DNA of 49,964 nt from Ga0074130 sp035565355. GTDB lineage: Bacteria > Pseudomonadota > Gammaproteobacteria > Burkholderiales > Rhodocyclaceae. The notes beneath the pieces are model-generated. The model saw only the letters and a list, made by a program, of their open reading frames with translations. It was not told the DNA's origin and ran no database searches. Shown one piece after another: positions 34,097-43,165 of the stretch. Position numbers and translations under genes: made by a program. Positions within the stretch are counted from its first letter, which is position 1; each line of letters begins with the position of its first letter. The stretch lies in contig DATMSM010000047.1 in assembly GCA_035565355.1 (NCBI GenBank), forward strand, positions 1 to 49,964. The letters run 5' to 3'.

Positions 34097-34588
34097 TCAC
34101 CGGAACTTGGCGTCGGCCTCGCGGTCAGCGGCGATCTCGTTTTCATAACGATCGCCGTTGGCCAGCAGCATCTGCTTGGTGTAATAGAGGTCGCCGCGCA
34201 CTTCGCCGTGATACTCGAAGACGCGGGTTTCAACGATGGCATCGACCGGGCAGGCTTCTTCACAGAAGCCGCAGAAGATGCACTTGGTCAGATCGATGTC
34301 ATAACGCGTGGTGCGACGGCTGTTGTCGTTGGCACGCTGCTCCGACTCGATCGTGATGGCCATCGCGGGACACACTGCCTCGCACAGCTTGCAGGCAATG
34401 CAACGCTCTTCCCCGTTGGGGTAGCGACGCAGCGCATGCAGGCCGCGGAAGCGGTTGCTTTGCGGGGTCTTCTCTTCGGGGAAACGGACGGTGATCGCGC
34501 GCTTGAACATGTAGCGCCCGGTCACGGCCATACCCTTGAGCAGCTCCTTGAGCAGGAGGCTGCTGAAATATTCTCTAACTGCACCCAT
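34097..34588 (-). CDS. nuoI: NADH-quinone oxidoreductase subunit I
   Basis: The 163-residue peripheral-arm subunit binds two [4Fe-4S] clusters (N6a and N6b) through CIACKLCEAVCP and CIFCGFCEEACP, each followed by a downstream Cys-Pro. It passes electrons from NuoG towards NuoB. The N-terminal amphipathic segment (SSLLLKELLKGMAVTGRYMF) anchors it to the membrane domain. A 12-base gap separates it from nuoH. Confidence 0.97.
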   Translation of the reverse strand: MGAVREYFSSLLLKELLKGMAVTGRYMFKRAITVRFPEEKTPQSNRFRGLHALRRYPNGEERCIACKLCEAVCPAMAITIESEQRANDNSRRTTRYDIDLTKCIFCGFCEEACPVDAIVETRVFEYHGEVRGDLYYTKQMLLANGDRYENEIAADREADAKFR

Positions 34589-34600
34589 TGTGTTACTCCA

Positions 34601-35653
34601 TCACTTCCACAAGGTCAGGGGGGACATCATCCACAGACTGACGACGACGATCCAGGCCAGACAAATCGGGATAAACACCTTCCAACCCAGACGCATGATC
34701 TGGTCATAGCGGTAACGCGGGAAAGTCGCGCGGAACCACAGGAACAGGAAGATGATGAAGCTGCACTTCAGCGCGAACCAGATAAAACCGTCCGGCAGGA
34801 AGGACACCGGCGACAGCCAACCACCCAGGAAGAAGGTGCTCGTCATCGCGGCGATCAGCCACATGTTTCCGTATTCAGCCAGGAAGAACAGCGCGAAGGC
34901 CATGCCCGAGTATTCGACCATGTGGCCGGCCACGATTTCCGATTCGCCTTCAACCACGTCGAACGGCGCGCGGCAGGTTTCGGCAACGCCGGACACCAGG
35001 AAAACGATGAACATCGGGAACAGCGGCAACCAGTTCCAGGAGAACAGGCTCGCACCGCGCTGACCATCAACGATGGCGCTCAGATTGAGGCTACCCGACA
35101 CCAGCAGCACGGTGATCAGCGCCATGCCCATGGCGATTTCGTAGGCGACCATCTGGCCGGCCGCACGCATCGCGCCGAGGAAGGAGTACTTCGAATTGGC
35201 CGCCCAGCCGGCGATGATGACGCCGTACACACCCAGCGAGGACATGGCCAGCAGATACAGCACGCCTGCGTCGATGTTCGCCAGTATCCACTCTTCCGAG
35301 AAGGGGATGACCGCCCAGCCAGCCAGTGCCGTAGCCAGTGCGATGATCGGACCGAGGATGTAGAGGCCGGTATTGGCGCGGGTCGGAACAATGATTTCCT
35401 TCAGCAGCAGCTTGACGCCGTCAGCGAGCGGCTGCAGCAGACCCCAGGGACCGACGCGATTCGGGCCAAGGCGCACATGCATCCAGGCCAGGATCTTGCG
35501 TTCAGCCAGCGTGAGGTAGGCCACTGCGATCATCAGCGGACCGACGATGCAGATGATCTTAATCACGGTCCACAGTGTCAGCGACACTTCGGGCCACCAG
35601 GCACCAAACAACGGTGCGACGTTTTCATTGATCAAAGCGAGTACGGCGTCCAT
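34601..35653 (-). CDS. nuoH: NADH-quinone oxidoreductase subunit H
   Basis: The 350-residue membrane subunit joins the peripheral and membrane arms and helps form the quinone-binding chamber. AERKILAWMHVRLGPNRVGPWGLLQP, the PFDVVEGESEIVAGHMVEYSG loop (acidic residues of the proton channel) and RYRYDQIMRLGWK are conserved. Its ATG follows directly on the nuoG stop with no intervening base. Confidence 0.97.
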   Translation of the reverse strand: MDAVLALINENVAPLFGAWWPEVSLTLWTVIKIICIVGPLMIAVAYLTLAERKILAWMHVRLGPNRVGPWGLLQPLADGVKLLLKEIIVPTRANTGLYILGPIIALATALAGWAVIPFSEEWILANIDAGVLYLLAMSSLGVYGVIIAGWAANSKYSFLGAMRAAGQMVAYEIAMGMALITVLLVSGSLNLSAIVDGQRGASLFSWNWLPLFPMFIVFLVSGVAETCRAPFDVVEGESEIVAGHMVEYSGMAFALFFLAEYGNMWLIAAMTSTFFLGGWLSPVSFLPDGFIWFALKCSFIIFLFLWFRATFPRYRYDQIMRLGWKVFIPICLAWIVVVSLWMMSPLTLWK

Positions 35654-37984
35654 TTATGCACGCTCCACGCTGAGTTGACCAAACATAGCACCCAGTGCGG
35701 CAGTGCTGGCGTGTGCAGCAGCTACGCGCACAGCACCCGCAGGCACAGTGGCATCTATCTTGAGCGGCAGCGTTACCGCAGCAGCGCCCTGCTTCACCAC
35801 GACTTCGCTGGCGCCATCCAGACCCAGCTGAGCGGCGGTGGCGGCATTCACGCGCGCGGCCGGAGCGGCGGCATCGCGTGCACGCTGCAGGCTGGGCGCA
35901 CGACGCACCAGGCTGTCGGCAAAGTAGATCGGCACGTCGGCAATGCGCTCGATACCAGACACGCCGCCGTTCAGGCTGAGTGCGGCATTGACGCCATTGT
36001 CGAGACCGGCGGCAAACTCTTCGCTACCGTCGAGCGCAGCGGCGCGCACATCTTCGCTGCTGTTGTACTCGAAGCCGGCGAGATTCAGCACATTGCCGAG
36101 CACGCGCAGGACCTTCCAGCCCGGACGGGCTTCGCCGGCCGCCTTGGCGACGGCGTTGAAGCTCTGCACGCGGCCTTCGGTATTGATGAAGGTACCGGAT
36201 GTTTCGGTAAAGGGCGCAATCGGCAGCAGCACGTCGGCGTACTCGAGCGCAGCCTCGGACTTGAAGGCCGAGAACACGGCGACCATGGCGGCGCCCTTCA
36301 GGGCGACCTGGGCTTGTGCACCATCGGCACTGTCGATTTCGGGTTCAGTGTTGAACAGCAGATAGGCCTTGCGCGGCTGGGCAAACATCTGCGCCGCATT
36401 GAGACCATTGCCGCTCGGCACGGCCTTGGCGACATAACCACCGACCGAGTTGGCTGCCTCGCCGAGCACGCCGTGCTTGGCGCCGAGCAGCTTGGCCAGT
36501 TGCTGAGCCAGGGCTTCGAGCGTTGCGGCTTGCGGATGCTGTTGTGCAAAGTTGCCGAGGAAGACACCGACCTTTTCACCGGAAACCAGGCTATCGGCAA
36601 TCTTCTGCGCGGCGGCCGAAACGTTCACGCCGTTCAGGGCTGCATCAACGGCCGCACCCTTGGCGCCAGCAACGGCCTTGACCACTTCGGCCAGCAGTTG
36701 CGGCAGCTGCGAGGGCAGTCCGACTGCGCGCAGGGTGTTCTTGATCAGTTGATCATCGTCCACCGGATTGATCAGCGAAACTTGCGTGCCGCGCTTGGCG
36801 GACTGACGCAGACGCTGGGCCAGCAGCGGATGATCCTTGCGCAGGAAGGAGCCGACGATGAGCACGCGATCCAGCTTGGACAGCTCGGCGACCTTCATGC
36901 CCAGCCAAGGCGTACCGGCGCGCTTGCCGTCGAGTGAAAAGTCGCTCTGACGCAGACGGAAGTCGACGTTGTGCGAACCCAGTTCACGCGACAGCTTCTG
37001 GGCCAGGAACATTTCTTCCAGCGTGGCTTGCGGCGACACCAACGTGCCAACTGCATCGGCGCCGTGGGTCTTGACCACGTCCTTGAGGGCGTGGGCGATG
37101 TAATCGAGGGCAACGCCCCAGTCGGCTTCCTGCCACTGGCCGCCCTGCTTCACCATGGGCTTGGTCAGGCGCTCTTCGGAATTGACGGCTTCATAGGAGA
37201 AGCGATCCTTGTCCGACAGCCAGCACTCGTTGATTTCTTCGTTTTCCAGCGGCAGCACGCGCAGCACCTTGTCGTGCTTGACCTGAACGATCAGGTTGGA
37301 ACCCAGACCGTCGTGCGGAGCCACCGACTTGCGACGTGCCAGTTCCCAGGTACGCGCAGCGTAACGGAAAGGCTTGGAGGTCAGTGCACCGACCGGGCAC
37401 AGGTCGATAATGTTGCCGGAGAGTTCCGAATCAACCGTCTTCTCGATGAAGGGCATGATTTCGGAATGTTCGCCACGCTTGGCCTGGCCCATTTCCATTT
37501 CGCCGGCAATTTCCTGGGTGAAGCGGACGCAGCGCGTGCAGTGAATGCAGCGCGTCATGTCGGTATTCACCAGCGGGCCGAGATTCTTATTGAACACCAC
37601 GCGCTTCTCTTCCTGATAGCGCGAAGCGGAACTGCCGTAACCGACAGCCAAGTCCTGCAGCTGGCATTCACCACCCTGGTCGCAGATCGGGCAATCCAGG
37701 GGGTGGTTGATCAGCAGAAACTCCATCACACCCTTCTGCGCCTTGGTGGCGAGCTCGGAGTGCGTGAAAATCTTCATGCCATTGGCAGCGGGCGTGGCAC
37801 AAGCCGGCAGCGGCTTGGGCGCCTTCTCGACCTCGACCAGACACATGCGGCAGTTAGCCGCAATCGACAACTTCTTGTGATAGCAGAAGTGCGGAATATA
37901 GATGCCGGCCTCATGGGCAGCATCAATGATGGTGCTGCCTTCGGCGACCTGCAACGACTTGCCGTCGATTTCGATTTCTAGCAT
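35654..37984 (-). CDS. nuoG: NADH-quinone oxidoreductase subunit G
   Basis: The 776-residue peripheral subunit carries three iron-sulfur clusters in its N-terminal ~220 residues: the [2Fe-2S] N1b ligands (CYHKKLSIAANCRMC...C), the H-CPICDQGGEC site for N5, and CIHCTRCVRF with a later C for N4. The rest resembles a molybdopterin oxidoreductase domain that has lost its cofactor. It lacks the extra C-terminal length of E. coli NuoG (about 908 residues), as is usual in Betaproteobacteria. The ATG overlaps the nuoF stop by 7 bp. The C-terminal half is rich in Ala, with a weaker conserved core. Confidence 0.95.
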   Translation of the reverse strand: MLEIEIDGKSLQVAEGSTIIDAAHEAGIYIPHFCYHKKLSIAANCRMCLVEVEKAPKPLPACATPAANGMKIFTHSELATKAQKGVMEFLLINHPLDCPICDQGGECQLQDLAVGYGSSASRYQEEKRVVFNKNLGPLVNTDMTRCIHCTRCVRFTQEIAGEMEMGQAKRGEHSEIMPFIEKTVDSELSGNIIDLCPVGALTSKPFRYAARTWELARRKSVAPHDGLGSNLIVQVKHDKVLRVLPLENEEINECWLSDKDRFSYEAVNSEERLTKPMVKQGGQWQEADWGVALDYIAHALKDVVKTHGADAVGTLVSPQATLEEMFLAQKLSRELGSHNVDFRLRQSDFSLDGKRAGTPWLGMKVAELSKLDRVLIVGSFLRKDHPLLAQRLRQSAKRGTQVSLINPVDDDQLIKNTLRAVGLPSQLPQLLAEVVKAVAGAKGAAVDAALNGVNVSAAAQKIADSLVSGEKVGVFLGNFAQQHPQAATLEALAQQLAKLLGAKHGVLGEAANSVGGYVAKAVPSGNGLNAAQMFAQPRKAYLLFNTEPEIDSADGAQAQVALKGAAMVAVFSAFKSEAALEYADVLLPIAPFTETSGTFINTEGRVQSFNAVAKAAGEARPGWKVLRVLGNVLNLAGFEYNSSEDVRAAALDGSEEFAAGLDNGVNAALSLNGGVSGIERIADVPIYFADSLVRRAPSLQRARDAAAPAARVNAATAAQLGLDGASEVVVKQGAAAVTLPLKIDATVPAGAVRVAAAHASTAALGAMFGQLSVERA

Positions 37985-39309
37985 GACGGACCCACGTAGA
38001 AAGTGCTGCCAGCGCGCTGCACTTCATGCGGCACGAGGCAAGTACAGTTTTGAATATGGTGTTCGAATTCGCTTCGGAAGTGCTGAACGAAGCTACGCAC
38101 CGGCAGGGAGGCCGCATCGCCGAGCGCGCAGATCGTGCGGCCCATGATGTTGTCGGTAACGCTCATCAGCAGATCCAGGTCCTCGGGGCGACCCTGACCG
38201 CTCTCGATACGATGCACCACACGGTACAGCCAGCCGGTGCCTTCACGGCACGGCGTGCATTGACCGCAGGATTCTTCGAAGTAGAAGTAGGACAGACGTT
38301 CCAGCGCCTTGACCATGCAGACGGTTTCGTCCATCACGATGATGGCGCCCGAGCCCAGCATGGAGCCGGCCTTGGCGATGGAGTCATAGTCCATCGTGCA
38401 TTGCATCATGACGTCGCCCGGCAGCACCGGTGCGGAAGAACCACCCGGGATCACCGCCTTGATCTTGCGACCGCCGCGCATGCCGCCTGCCATCTCGAGC
38501 AACTCAGCGAAGGGCGTACCCATCGGAATTTCGTAGTTGCCCGGCTTGTTGACGTGACCAGAGATCGAGAACAGCTTGGTGCCGCCGTTGTTCGGCTTGC
38601 CCAGGTTCAGATACTTCTCGCCGCCCATCTTGAGGATGTAGGGAACGGCCGAAAAAGTCTCGGTATTGTTGATTGTGGTCGGACGGCCATACAGACCGAA
38701 AGTCGCCGGGAACGGCGGCTTGAAACGCGGCTGGCCCTTCTTGCCTTCGATCGACTCGAGCAGACCGGTTTCTTCGCCACAGATGTAGGCGCCGTAACCG
38801 TGGTGAGCAAACAGTTCGAAGTTGAAGCCGCTGCCAAGCACGTTCTGACCAATCAGACCGGCGGCGCGCGCCTCATCCAGCGCCTCTTCGAAACGCTTGT
38901 AGGTTTCAAAGATTTCACCGTGAATGTAGTTGTAGCCGCGATTCGCGCCGATGGTGTAGGCGGCGATGGCCATGCCTTCGATCACCGAATGCGGGTCGTA
39001 GCGGAGGATGTCCAGATCCTTGAAGGTACCCGGCTCGCCCTCGTCGGAGTTACAGACGATGTAGCGGTCACCGCCGGTGCCCTTGGGCATGAAGCTCCAC
39101 TTGAGGCCGGTCGGGAAACCTGCGCCGCCGCGGCCGCGCAGCACCGAAGCCTTGAGCTCGGCGATGATGGTTTCCGGCGGGGTCTTTTCGGCGAGGATCT
39201 TGCGCAGCGACTGATAGCCGCCGCGCGCCTCGTAATCCTTGATGCTCCAGCCGTCATCGCCCTTCCAGCCGATGGTCAGCAGAGGCTCTTTGGTTGCAAT
39301 CAGCGTCAT
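37978..39309 (-). CDS. nuoF: NADH-quinone oxidoreductase subunit F
   Basis: The 443-residue subunit oxidises NADH. RGRGGAGFPTGLKW is the NADH/FMN loop, GAGAYICGEETGLLESIEG (seen here as YGAYICGEETGLLES) binds FMN, and CGQCTPCREGTGW provides the N3 [4Fe-4S] ligands. Its ATG at 39309 shares one base with the nuoE stop (TAATG); the upstream TTG in the same frame is not needed. Confidence 0.97.
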   Translation of the reverse strand: MTLIATKEPLLTIGWKGDDGWSIKDYEARGGYQSLRKILAEKTPPETIIAELKASVLRGRGGAGFPTGLKWSFMPKGTGGDRYIVCNSDEGEPGTFKDLDILRYDPHSVIEGMAIAAYTIGANRGYNYIHGEIFETYKRFEEALDEARAAGLIGQNVLGSGFNFELFAHHGYGAYICGEETGLLESIEGKKGQPRFKPPFPATFGLYGRPTTINNTETFSAVPYILKMGGEKYLNLGKPNNGGTKLFSISGHVNKPGNYEIPMGTPFAELLEMAGGMRGGRKIKAVIPGGSSAPVLPGDVMMQCTMDYDSIAKAGSMLGSGAIIVMDETVCMVKALERLSYFYFEESCGQCTPCREGTGWLYRVVHRIESGQGRPEDLDLLMSVTDNIMGRTICALGDAASLPVRSFVQHFRSEFEHHIQNCTCLVPHEVQRAGSTFYVGPSC

Positions 39310-39782
39310 TACTTGCAATCCCCCAGCAGCTTGTCGATCTGCTCAGGCGTCATGTGGCTACACATGTGCTTGTTGTTCAGCAGAATCACCGGTGCGTAAC
39401 CACAGGCGCCCATGCACTCACCCTCTTTCAGGGTGAACTTGCCGTCAGCAGTGGTTTCGTTGAACTCGATGCCCAGCTTTTCCTTGACGTAGTCGGCTGC
39501 ATGCACGCCACCGGACAGCGCGCACGGCAGATTGGTGCACACGGTGATCTTGTACTTGCCGACCGGATCAAGGTCGTACATGTTGTAAAAGCTGGCAACT
39601 TCGTATGCGGCAATCGCCGGCATCTCGAGATAGTTGGCAACGTATTCGATGGTTTCGCGCGCAAGCCAGCCCTTTTCGTCCTGGGCAATGGCCAAGGCCG
39701 CCATGACGGCAGACTGCTTCTGGTCGGCCGGATACTTGGCGACCTCGCGATCAATCAGTTTGAGTGCTTCTTGGCTCAGCAT
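39309..39782 (-). CDS. nuoE: NADH-quinone oxidoreductase subunit E
   Basis: The 157-residue thioredoxin-like subunit binds the [2Fe-2S] cluster N1a. The ligands are seen as VCTNLPCAL and GECMGACGYAP. It works with NuoF at the tip of the peripheral arm. The start is the ATG at 39782, four bases after nuoD; a longer frame into nuoD is spurious. Confidence 0.96.
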   Translation of the reverse strand: MLSQEALKLIDREVAKYPADQKQSAVMAALAIAQDEKGWLARETIEYVANYLEMPAIAAYEVASFYNMYDLDPVGKYKITVCTNLPCALSGGVHAADYVKEKLGIEFNETTADGKFTLKEGECMGACGYAPVILLNNKHMCSHMTPEQIDKLLGDCK

Positions 39783-39786
39783 GGTC

Positions 39787-41040
39787 TTATCTGTCAATCT
39801 CACCGAACACGACGTCCATGGTGCCGATGATGGTGACCGCATCGGCAATCATGTGACCCTTGGCAATCTCGTCCATGGCGGAGAGATGCACATACCCCGG
39901 CGCACGAATCTTCAAGCGGTAAGGCTTGTTGGCGCCATCGGAAATTGCGTAGATACCGAACTCACCCTTCGGATGCTCAACTGCGGCATAGGCCTCGCCC
40001 GCCGGCACATGCATGCCTTCGGTAAACAGCTTGAAGTGGTGAATCAGCTCTTCCATGTTGCCCTTCATGTTCTCGCGCGACGGCGGGGCAAACTTGTGAT
40101 TGTCGGTAATGACCGGACCCGGGTTCGCGCGCAGCCAGGCAATACATTGCTGGATGATGCGGTTGGACTGGCGCATTTCGAACATGCGCACCAGGTAACG
40201 GTCGTACGAGTCGCCATTGACGCCAACGGCGATATCGAAGTCCATCTTGTCGTAGACCTCGTAGGGCTGCTTCTTGCGCAGGTCCCACTCGATGCCGGAA
40301 CCGCGCAGCATGGCGCCGGTCAGGCCCATGTTGAGCGCACGCTCAGGCGAGATCACGCCGACGCCAACGGTACGCTGCTTCCAGATACGGTTATCGGTCA
40401 GCAGGGTTTCGTATTCGTCGATATAGGTCGGGAAGCGGCGGCAGAAGTCCTCAAGGAAATCCAGCAGCGTGCCAGAGCGGGCTTCGTTGAGCTCCTTTAT
40501 CGCCGCGGCATTCTTGAACTTGTTGGCCTTGTACTGCGGCATGGTGTCCGGCAGATCGCGATAGACGCCGCCCGGACGATAGTAGGCCGCGTGCATGCGG
40601 GCGCCGGAGACAGCCTCATACACGTCCATCAGGTCTTCGCGTTCGCGGAAGGTGTACAGCGCCATGGCCATGGCGCCGATATCCAGACCGTGACAGCCAA
40701 CCCACAGCAAGTGATTCAGGATGCGGGTGACTTCGTCGAACATCACGCGGATGTACTGGGCGCGGATCGGCACTTCGATGCCGGCCAGCTTCTCGATGGC
40801 CATGCAGTAGGCGTGCTCGTTGCACATCATCGACACATAGTCGAGGCGGTCCATATAGGGAACCGACTGAATCCAGGTGCGGGTCTCGGCCAGCTTTTCG
40901 GTGGCACGGTGCAGCAGACCGATGTGCGGATCGGAGCGGACAATGACTTCACCGTCCAGCTCAAGCACCAGACGCAGCACACCGTGCGCTGCCGGGTGCT
41001 GCGGACCGAAGTTAAGGGTGTAGTTCTGAATCTCAGCCAC
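39787..41040 (-). CDS. nuoD: NADH-quinone oxidoreductase subunit D
   Basis: The 417-residue subunit is the 49-kDa homologue, related to the large subunit of NiFe hydrogenases, and forms the quinone site with NuoB. NFGPQHPAAHGVLRLVLELDGE, HIGLLHRATEKLAE and GDANKPYRLKIRAPGYVHL-like segments are conserved. The start is GTG at 41040, preceded by GAGGAG and overlapping nuoC by 8 bp; this gives the usual family length. A GTG at 41058 is less likely. Confidence 0.96.
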   Translation of the reverse strand: MAEIQNYTLNFGPQHPAAHGVLRLVLELDGEVIVRSDPHIGLLHRATEKLAETRTWIQSVPYMDRLDYVSMMCNEHAYCMAIEKLAGIEVPIRAQYIRVMFDEVTRILNHLLWVGCHGLDIGAMAMALYTFREREDLMDVYEAVSGARMHAAYYRPGGVYRDLPDTMPQYKANKFKNAAAIKELNEARSGTLLDFLEDFCRRFPTYIDEYETLLTDNRIWKQRTVGVGVISPERALNMGLTGAMLRGSGIEWDLRKKQPYEVYDKMDFDIAVGVNGDSYDRYLVRMFEMRQSNRIIQQCIAWLRANPGPVITDNHKFAPPSRENMKGNMEELIHHFKLFTEGMHVPAGEAYAAVEHPKGEFGIYAISDGANKPYRLKIRAPGYVHLSAMDEIAKGHMIADAVTIIGTMDVVFGEIDR

Positions 41041-41623
41041 GGCCGTACTGCTCCTCACGAACGATGCGCGGCGTTACCTCGCGCGGCTCAATGGTGACAG
41101 GCTGATAGATGACGCGCTTCTGCTCTTCGTCGTAGCGCATTTCAACATAGCCGGAAATCGGGAAGTCCTTGCGGAAGGGGTGACCGACGAAACCATAGTC
41201 GGTCAGGATGCGACGCAGGTCGGCGTGACCTTCGTACATGATGCCGTAGAGATCGAAGGACTCGCGCTCGAACCATTCGGCGGCGGTCCAGATGCCGGTT
41301 ACCGAGGCAAGCATCGGGAACGCATCATCCGTCGAGAAGCAACGCACGCGCACGCGCCAGTTGAACTTCAAGGACAGGAGATGCACGACGGTGGCGTAGC
41401 GCAGGCCTTCATAACCGGTGTAGGTCGAGTAGTCGACACCACACAGATCGATGAGCTGCTCGAAATGCAGCGCTTCGTTGTCGCGCAGACTGCGCATCAC
41501 GTCGGCGTAATCAGCGGCCGACACTTCAATGGTGAGCTCGTCGAGCGCGACCACCGAAGCGGTGATGCGGCCGCCGAAAACGTCCACCAGGGTTTGACTG
41601 AGCTTCTGGAGCTTTTCACTCAT
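41033..41623 (-). CDS. nuoC: NADH-quinone oxidoreductase subunit C
   Basis: The 196-residue subunit is the 30-kDa homologue, a structural element of the peripheral arm. AAEWFERESFDLYGIMYEGHADLRRILTDYGF is its signature. It is a separate gene, not the NuoCD fusion of E. coli, which agrees with a betaproteobacterial origin. The start is 18 bases after nuoB. Confidence 0.96.
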   Translation of the reverse strand: MSEKLQKLSQTLVDVFGGRITASVVALDELTIEVSAADYADVMRSLRDNEALHFEQLIDLCGVDYSTYTGYEGLRYATVVHLLSLKFNWRVRVRCFSTDDAFPMLASVTGIWTAAEWFERESFDLYGIMYEGHADLRRILTDYGFVGHPFRKDFPISGYVEMRYDEEQKRVIYQPVTIEPREVTPRIVREEQYGRG

Positions 41624-41641
41624 GGCGAATAGATACGCGAA

Positions 41642-42118
41642 TTAGCGGGCGATGGTGTAAGTGCGCTTGATCTTGTTCTGCAGCTGGATGATGCCGTAGA
41701 GCAGCGCTTCGGCTGTCGGCGGGCAGCCCGGCACATAAACATCCACCGGAACGATGCGATCGCAACCACGAACGACAGAATAGGAATAGTGGTAGTAGCC
41801 ACCACCGTTGGCACAGGAACCCATGGAGATGACCCAGCGCGGCTCAGGCATTTGGTCATAGACCTTGCGCAGGGCCGGGGCCATCTTGTTGGTCAAGGTG
41901 CCGGCCACGATCATCACGTCAGACTGACGCGGGCTCGGACGGAACACCGCACCAAAGCGGTCAAGGTCATAGCGTGAACAACCCACGTGGATCATTTCCA
42001 CCGCACAACAGGCCAGACCGAAAGTCATCGGCCACAGCGAACCGGTACGGGTCCAGTTGATCAGCTTATCGAGGCTCGTCGTGACGAAGCCTTCCTGCAA
42101 GACGCCTTCAATACTCAT
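41642..42118 (-). CDS. nuoB: NADH-quinone oxidoreductase subunit B
   Basis: The 158-residue subunit carries the terminal [4Fe-4S] cluster N2, which reduces quinone. The tandem-cysteine motif GLACCAVEM plus GSCANGGG and YVPGCPP supply the ligands. The ATG at 42118 is four bases after nuoA and gives the normal family length; an upstream frame start at 42157 lies inside nuoA. Confidence 0.97.
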   Translation of the reverse strand: MSIEGVLQEGFVTTSLDKLINWTRTGSLWPMTFGLACCAVEMIHVGCSRYDLDRFGAVFRPSPRQSDVMIVAGTLTNKMAPALRKVYDQMPEPRWVISMGSCANGGGYYHYSYSVVRGCDRIVPVDVYVPGCPPTAEALLYGIIQLQNKIKRTYTIAR

Positions 42119-42122
42119 AGCC

Positions 42123-42497
42123 TTACTCCCAATCCAGCGCGCCGTTCTTCCACTCAACGACGAGACCGACTACCAGAATAGCCAGAAACACCGCCACCGC
42201 AGAAAGGGCATACCAGGCAACCTCGCCCGCAGCAATAAACTCCTGGAACACAACTGCCCACGGGAGAAGAAAGGCGATTTCGAGATCGAAAAGAATGAAA
42301 AGAATAGCGACGAGGTAGAAGCGCACATCAAACTTCATGCGCGCATCTTCAAATGCCTCAAAGCCACACTCGTAGGGAGACAGCTTCTGGCTGTCGGGAC
42401 GATGGGGAGCGAGAACGCGTCCCAGGACGATCGGAGCCACACCAATGACCAGACCGACCAGAATAAAGACCAATACGGGGAAGTAGTTTTCCAGCAT
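42123..42497 (-). CDS. nuoA: NADH-quinone oxidoreductase subunit A
   Basis: The 124-residue membrane subunit has three transmembrane helices and the conserved SPYECGFEAFEDARMKFDVRFYLVAILFILFDLE segment, whose loop contacts the quinone cavity. It is the first nuo gene. Its leader (42498-42623) contains an 8-bp hairpin and follows a tRNA-Leu gene. Confidence 0.96.
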   Translation of the reverse strand: MLENYFPVLVFILVGLVIGVAPIVLGRVLAPHRPDSQKLSPYECGFEAFEDARMKFDVRFYLVAILFILFDLEIAFLLPWAVVFQEFIAAGEVAWYALSAVAVFLAILVVGLVVEWKNGALDWE

Positions 42498-42526
42498 CGT
42501 GGTTCTGCCACTCTTTATTCGTTACA

Positions 42527-42547
42527 TCGCCCACCGGACGTGGGCGA
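42527..42547 (-). promoter_or_regulatory. Hairpin in the nuoA leader
   Basis: TCGCCCAC and GTGGGCGA form an 8-bp stem around a 5-base loop, 30-50 bases upstream of the nuoA start. No T tract follows on the minus strand, so it is probably not a terminator for the tRNA transcript. It could mark a processing site between the tRNA and the nuo mRNA. Confidence 0.4.
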
Positions 42548-42623
42548 CAGGGGAAATTCTTCGTTTGCACAGCTCTGCGGCCGTTTTGCTTTTGACTGCC
42601 TTGACTTCACTCACACCATGCTC

Positions 42624-42708
42624 TGGTGCCGACGATGAGACTCGAACTCATACGGCTTTCGCCACTACCCCCTCAAGATAGCGTGTCTACCAATTTCACC
42701 ACGTCGGC
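42624..42708 (-). tRNA. tRNA-Leu (anticodon GAG)
   Basis: On the minus strand the gene reads GCCGACG at the 5' end and CGTCGGC plus A-CCA at the 3' end, so the acceptor stem pairs perfectly and CCA is encoded. The D-arm (GTGGTGAAATTGGTAGAC), anticodon arm CTATC-TTGAGGG-GGTAG with anticodon GAG, a long class II variable arm (TGGCGAAAGCCG region) and the T-arm (GAGTTCGAGTCTC) are all present. It decodes CUC/CUU. It sits between secG and nuoA. Confidence 0.96.
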
Positions 42709-42789
42709 ACTGATGCTCATAGACTCCATCAGGCGGCGCAAATTATAGCCTAGTCAGGCGCCACCTGACGATAGTTACTTGCAATTTTT

Positions 42790-43128
42790 TTACTTGGGAA
42801 TGTCGCCAGTACGCGGGTCGGCAGCAGGCATCGGCGCTACCGGCACTTCGCTCTTCGGCTCGAGCTTGATCGAGTCAACCACGCTACCGCTATGAGGCTG
42901 GCTACCGGCCAAATAGTTCAAGCCCAGACAGGTGATAAAGAAAACTGCCGCCAGCGCGCCTGTGGCCTTCGACAGAAAATTCGAAGAGCCCGTCGCACCG
43001 AATAGACTGCCGGAGGAACCACTGCCGAAAGCAGCGCCCATATCGGCACCCTTGCCGTGCTGCATCAGCACCAGGCCAATCACGCCCAGGCCCGAAAGCA
43101 CGTTGATGGCAAGAACCAGTGAATACAT
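42790..43128 (-). CDS. secG: Preprotein translocase subunit SecG
   Basis: The 112-residue membrane protein has two transmembrane helices (about 3-20 and 55-72). The conserved loop LMQHGKGADMGAAFGSGSSGSLFGATGSSNFL between them identifies it. SecG speeds protein export through SecYE. The C-terminal tail is Pro/Lys-rich. The order tpiA-secG-tRNA-nuoA is typical in Proteobacteria; it follows tpiA by 37 bases. Confidence 0.95.
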   Translation of the reverse strand: MYSLVLAINVLSGLGVIGLVLMQHGKGADMGAAFGSGSSGSLFGATGSSNFLSKATGALAAVFFITCLGLNYLAGSQPHSGSVVDSIKLEPKSEVPVAPMPAADPRTGDIPK

Positions 43129-43165
43129 AAAACCGCCTTTTCTCTAGAAACCGTTAGAACAATTT

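Noticed and set aside
34208..36937. 909-codon open frame on the plus strand
   Set aside because: It lies wholly antisense to nuoI, nuoH and nuoG, which have full family motifs. Its translation is rich in Gln, His, Arg and Gly without domain features, as expected for a GC-rich shadow frame.
42624..42708. tRNA-Leu as an integration (att) site for a genomic island
   Set aside because: No integrase, direct repeat of the tRNA 3' end or foreign DNA flanks it; core genes lie on both sides.
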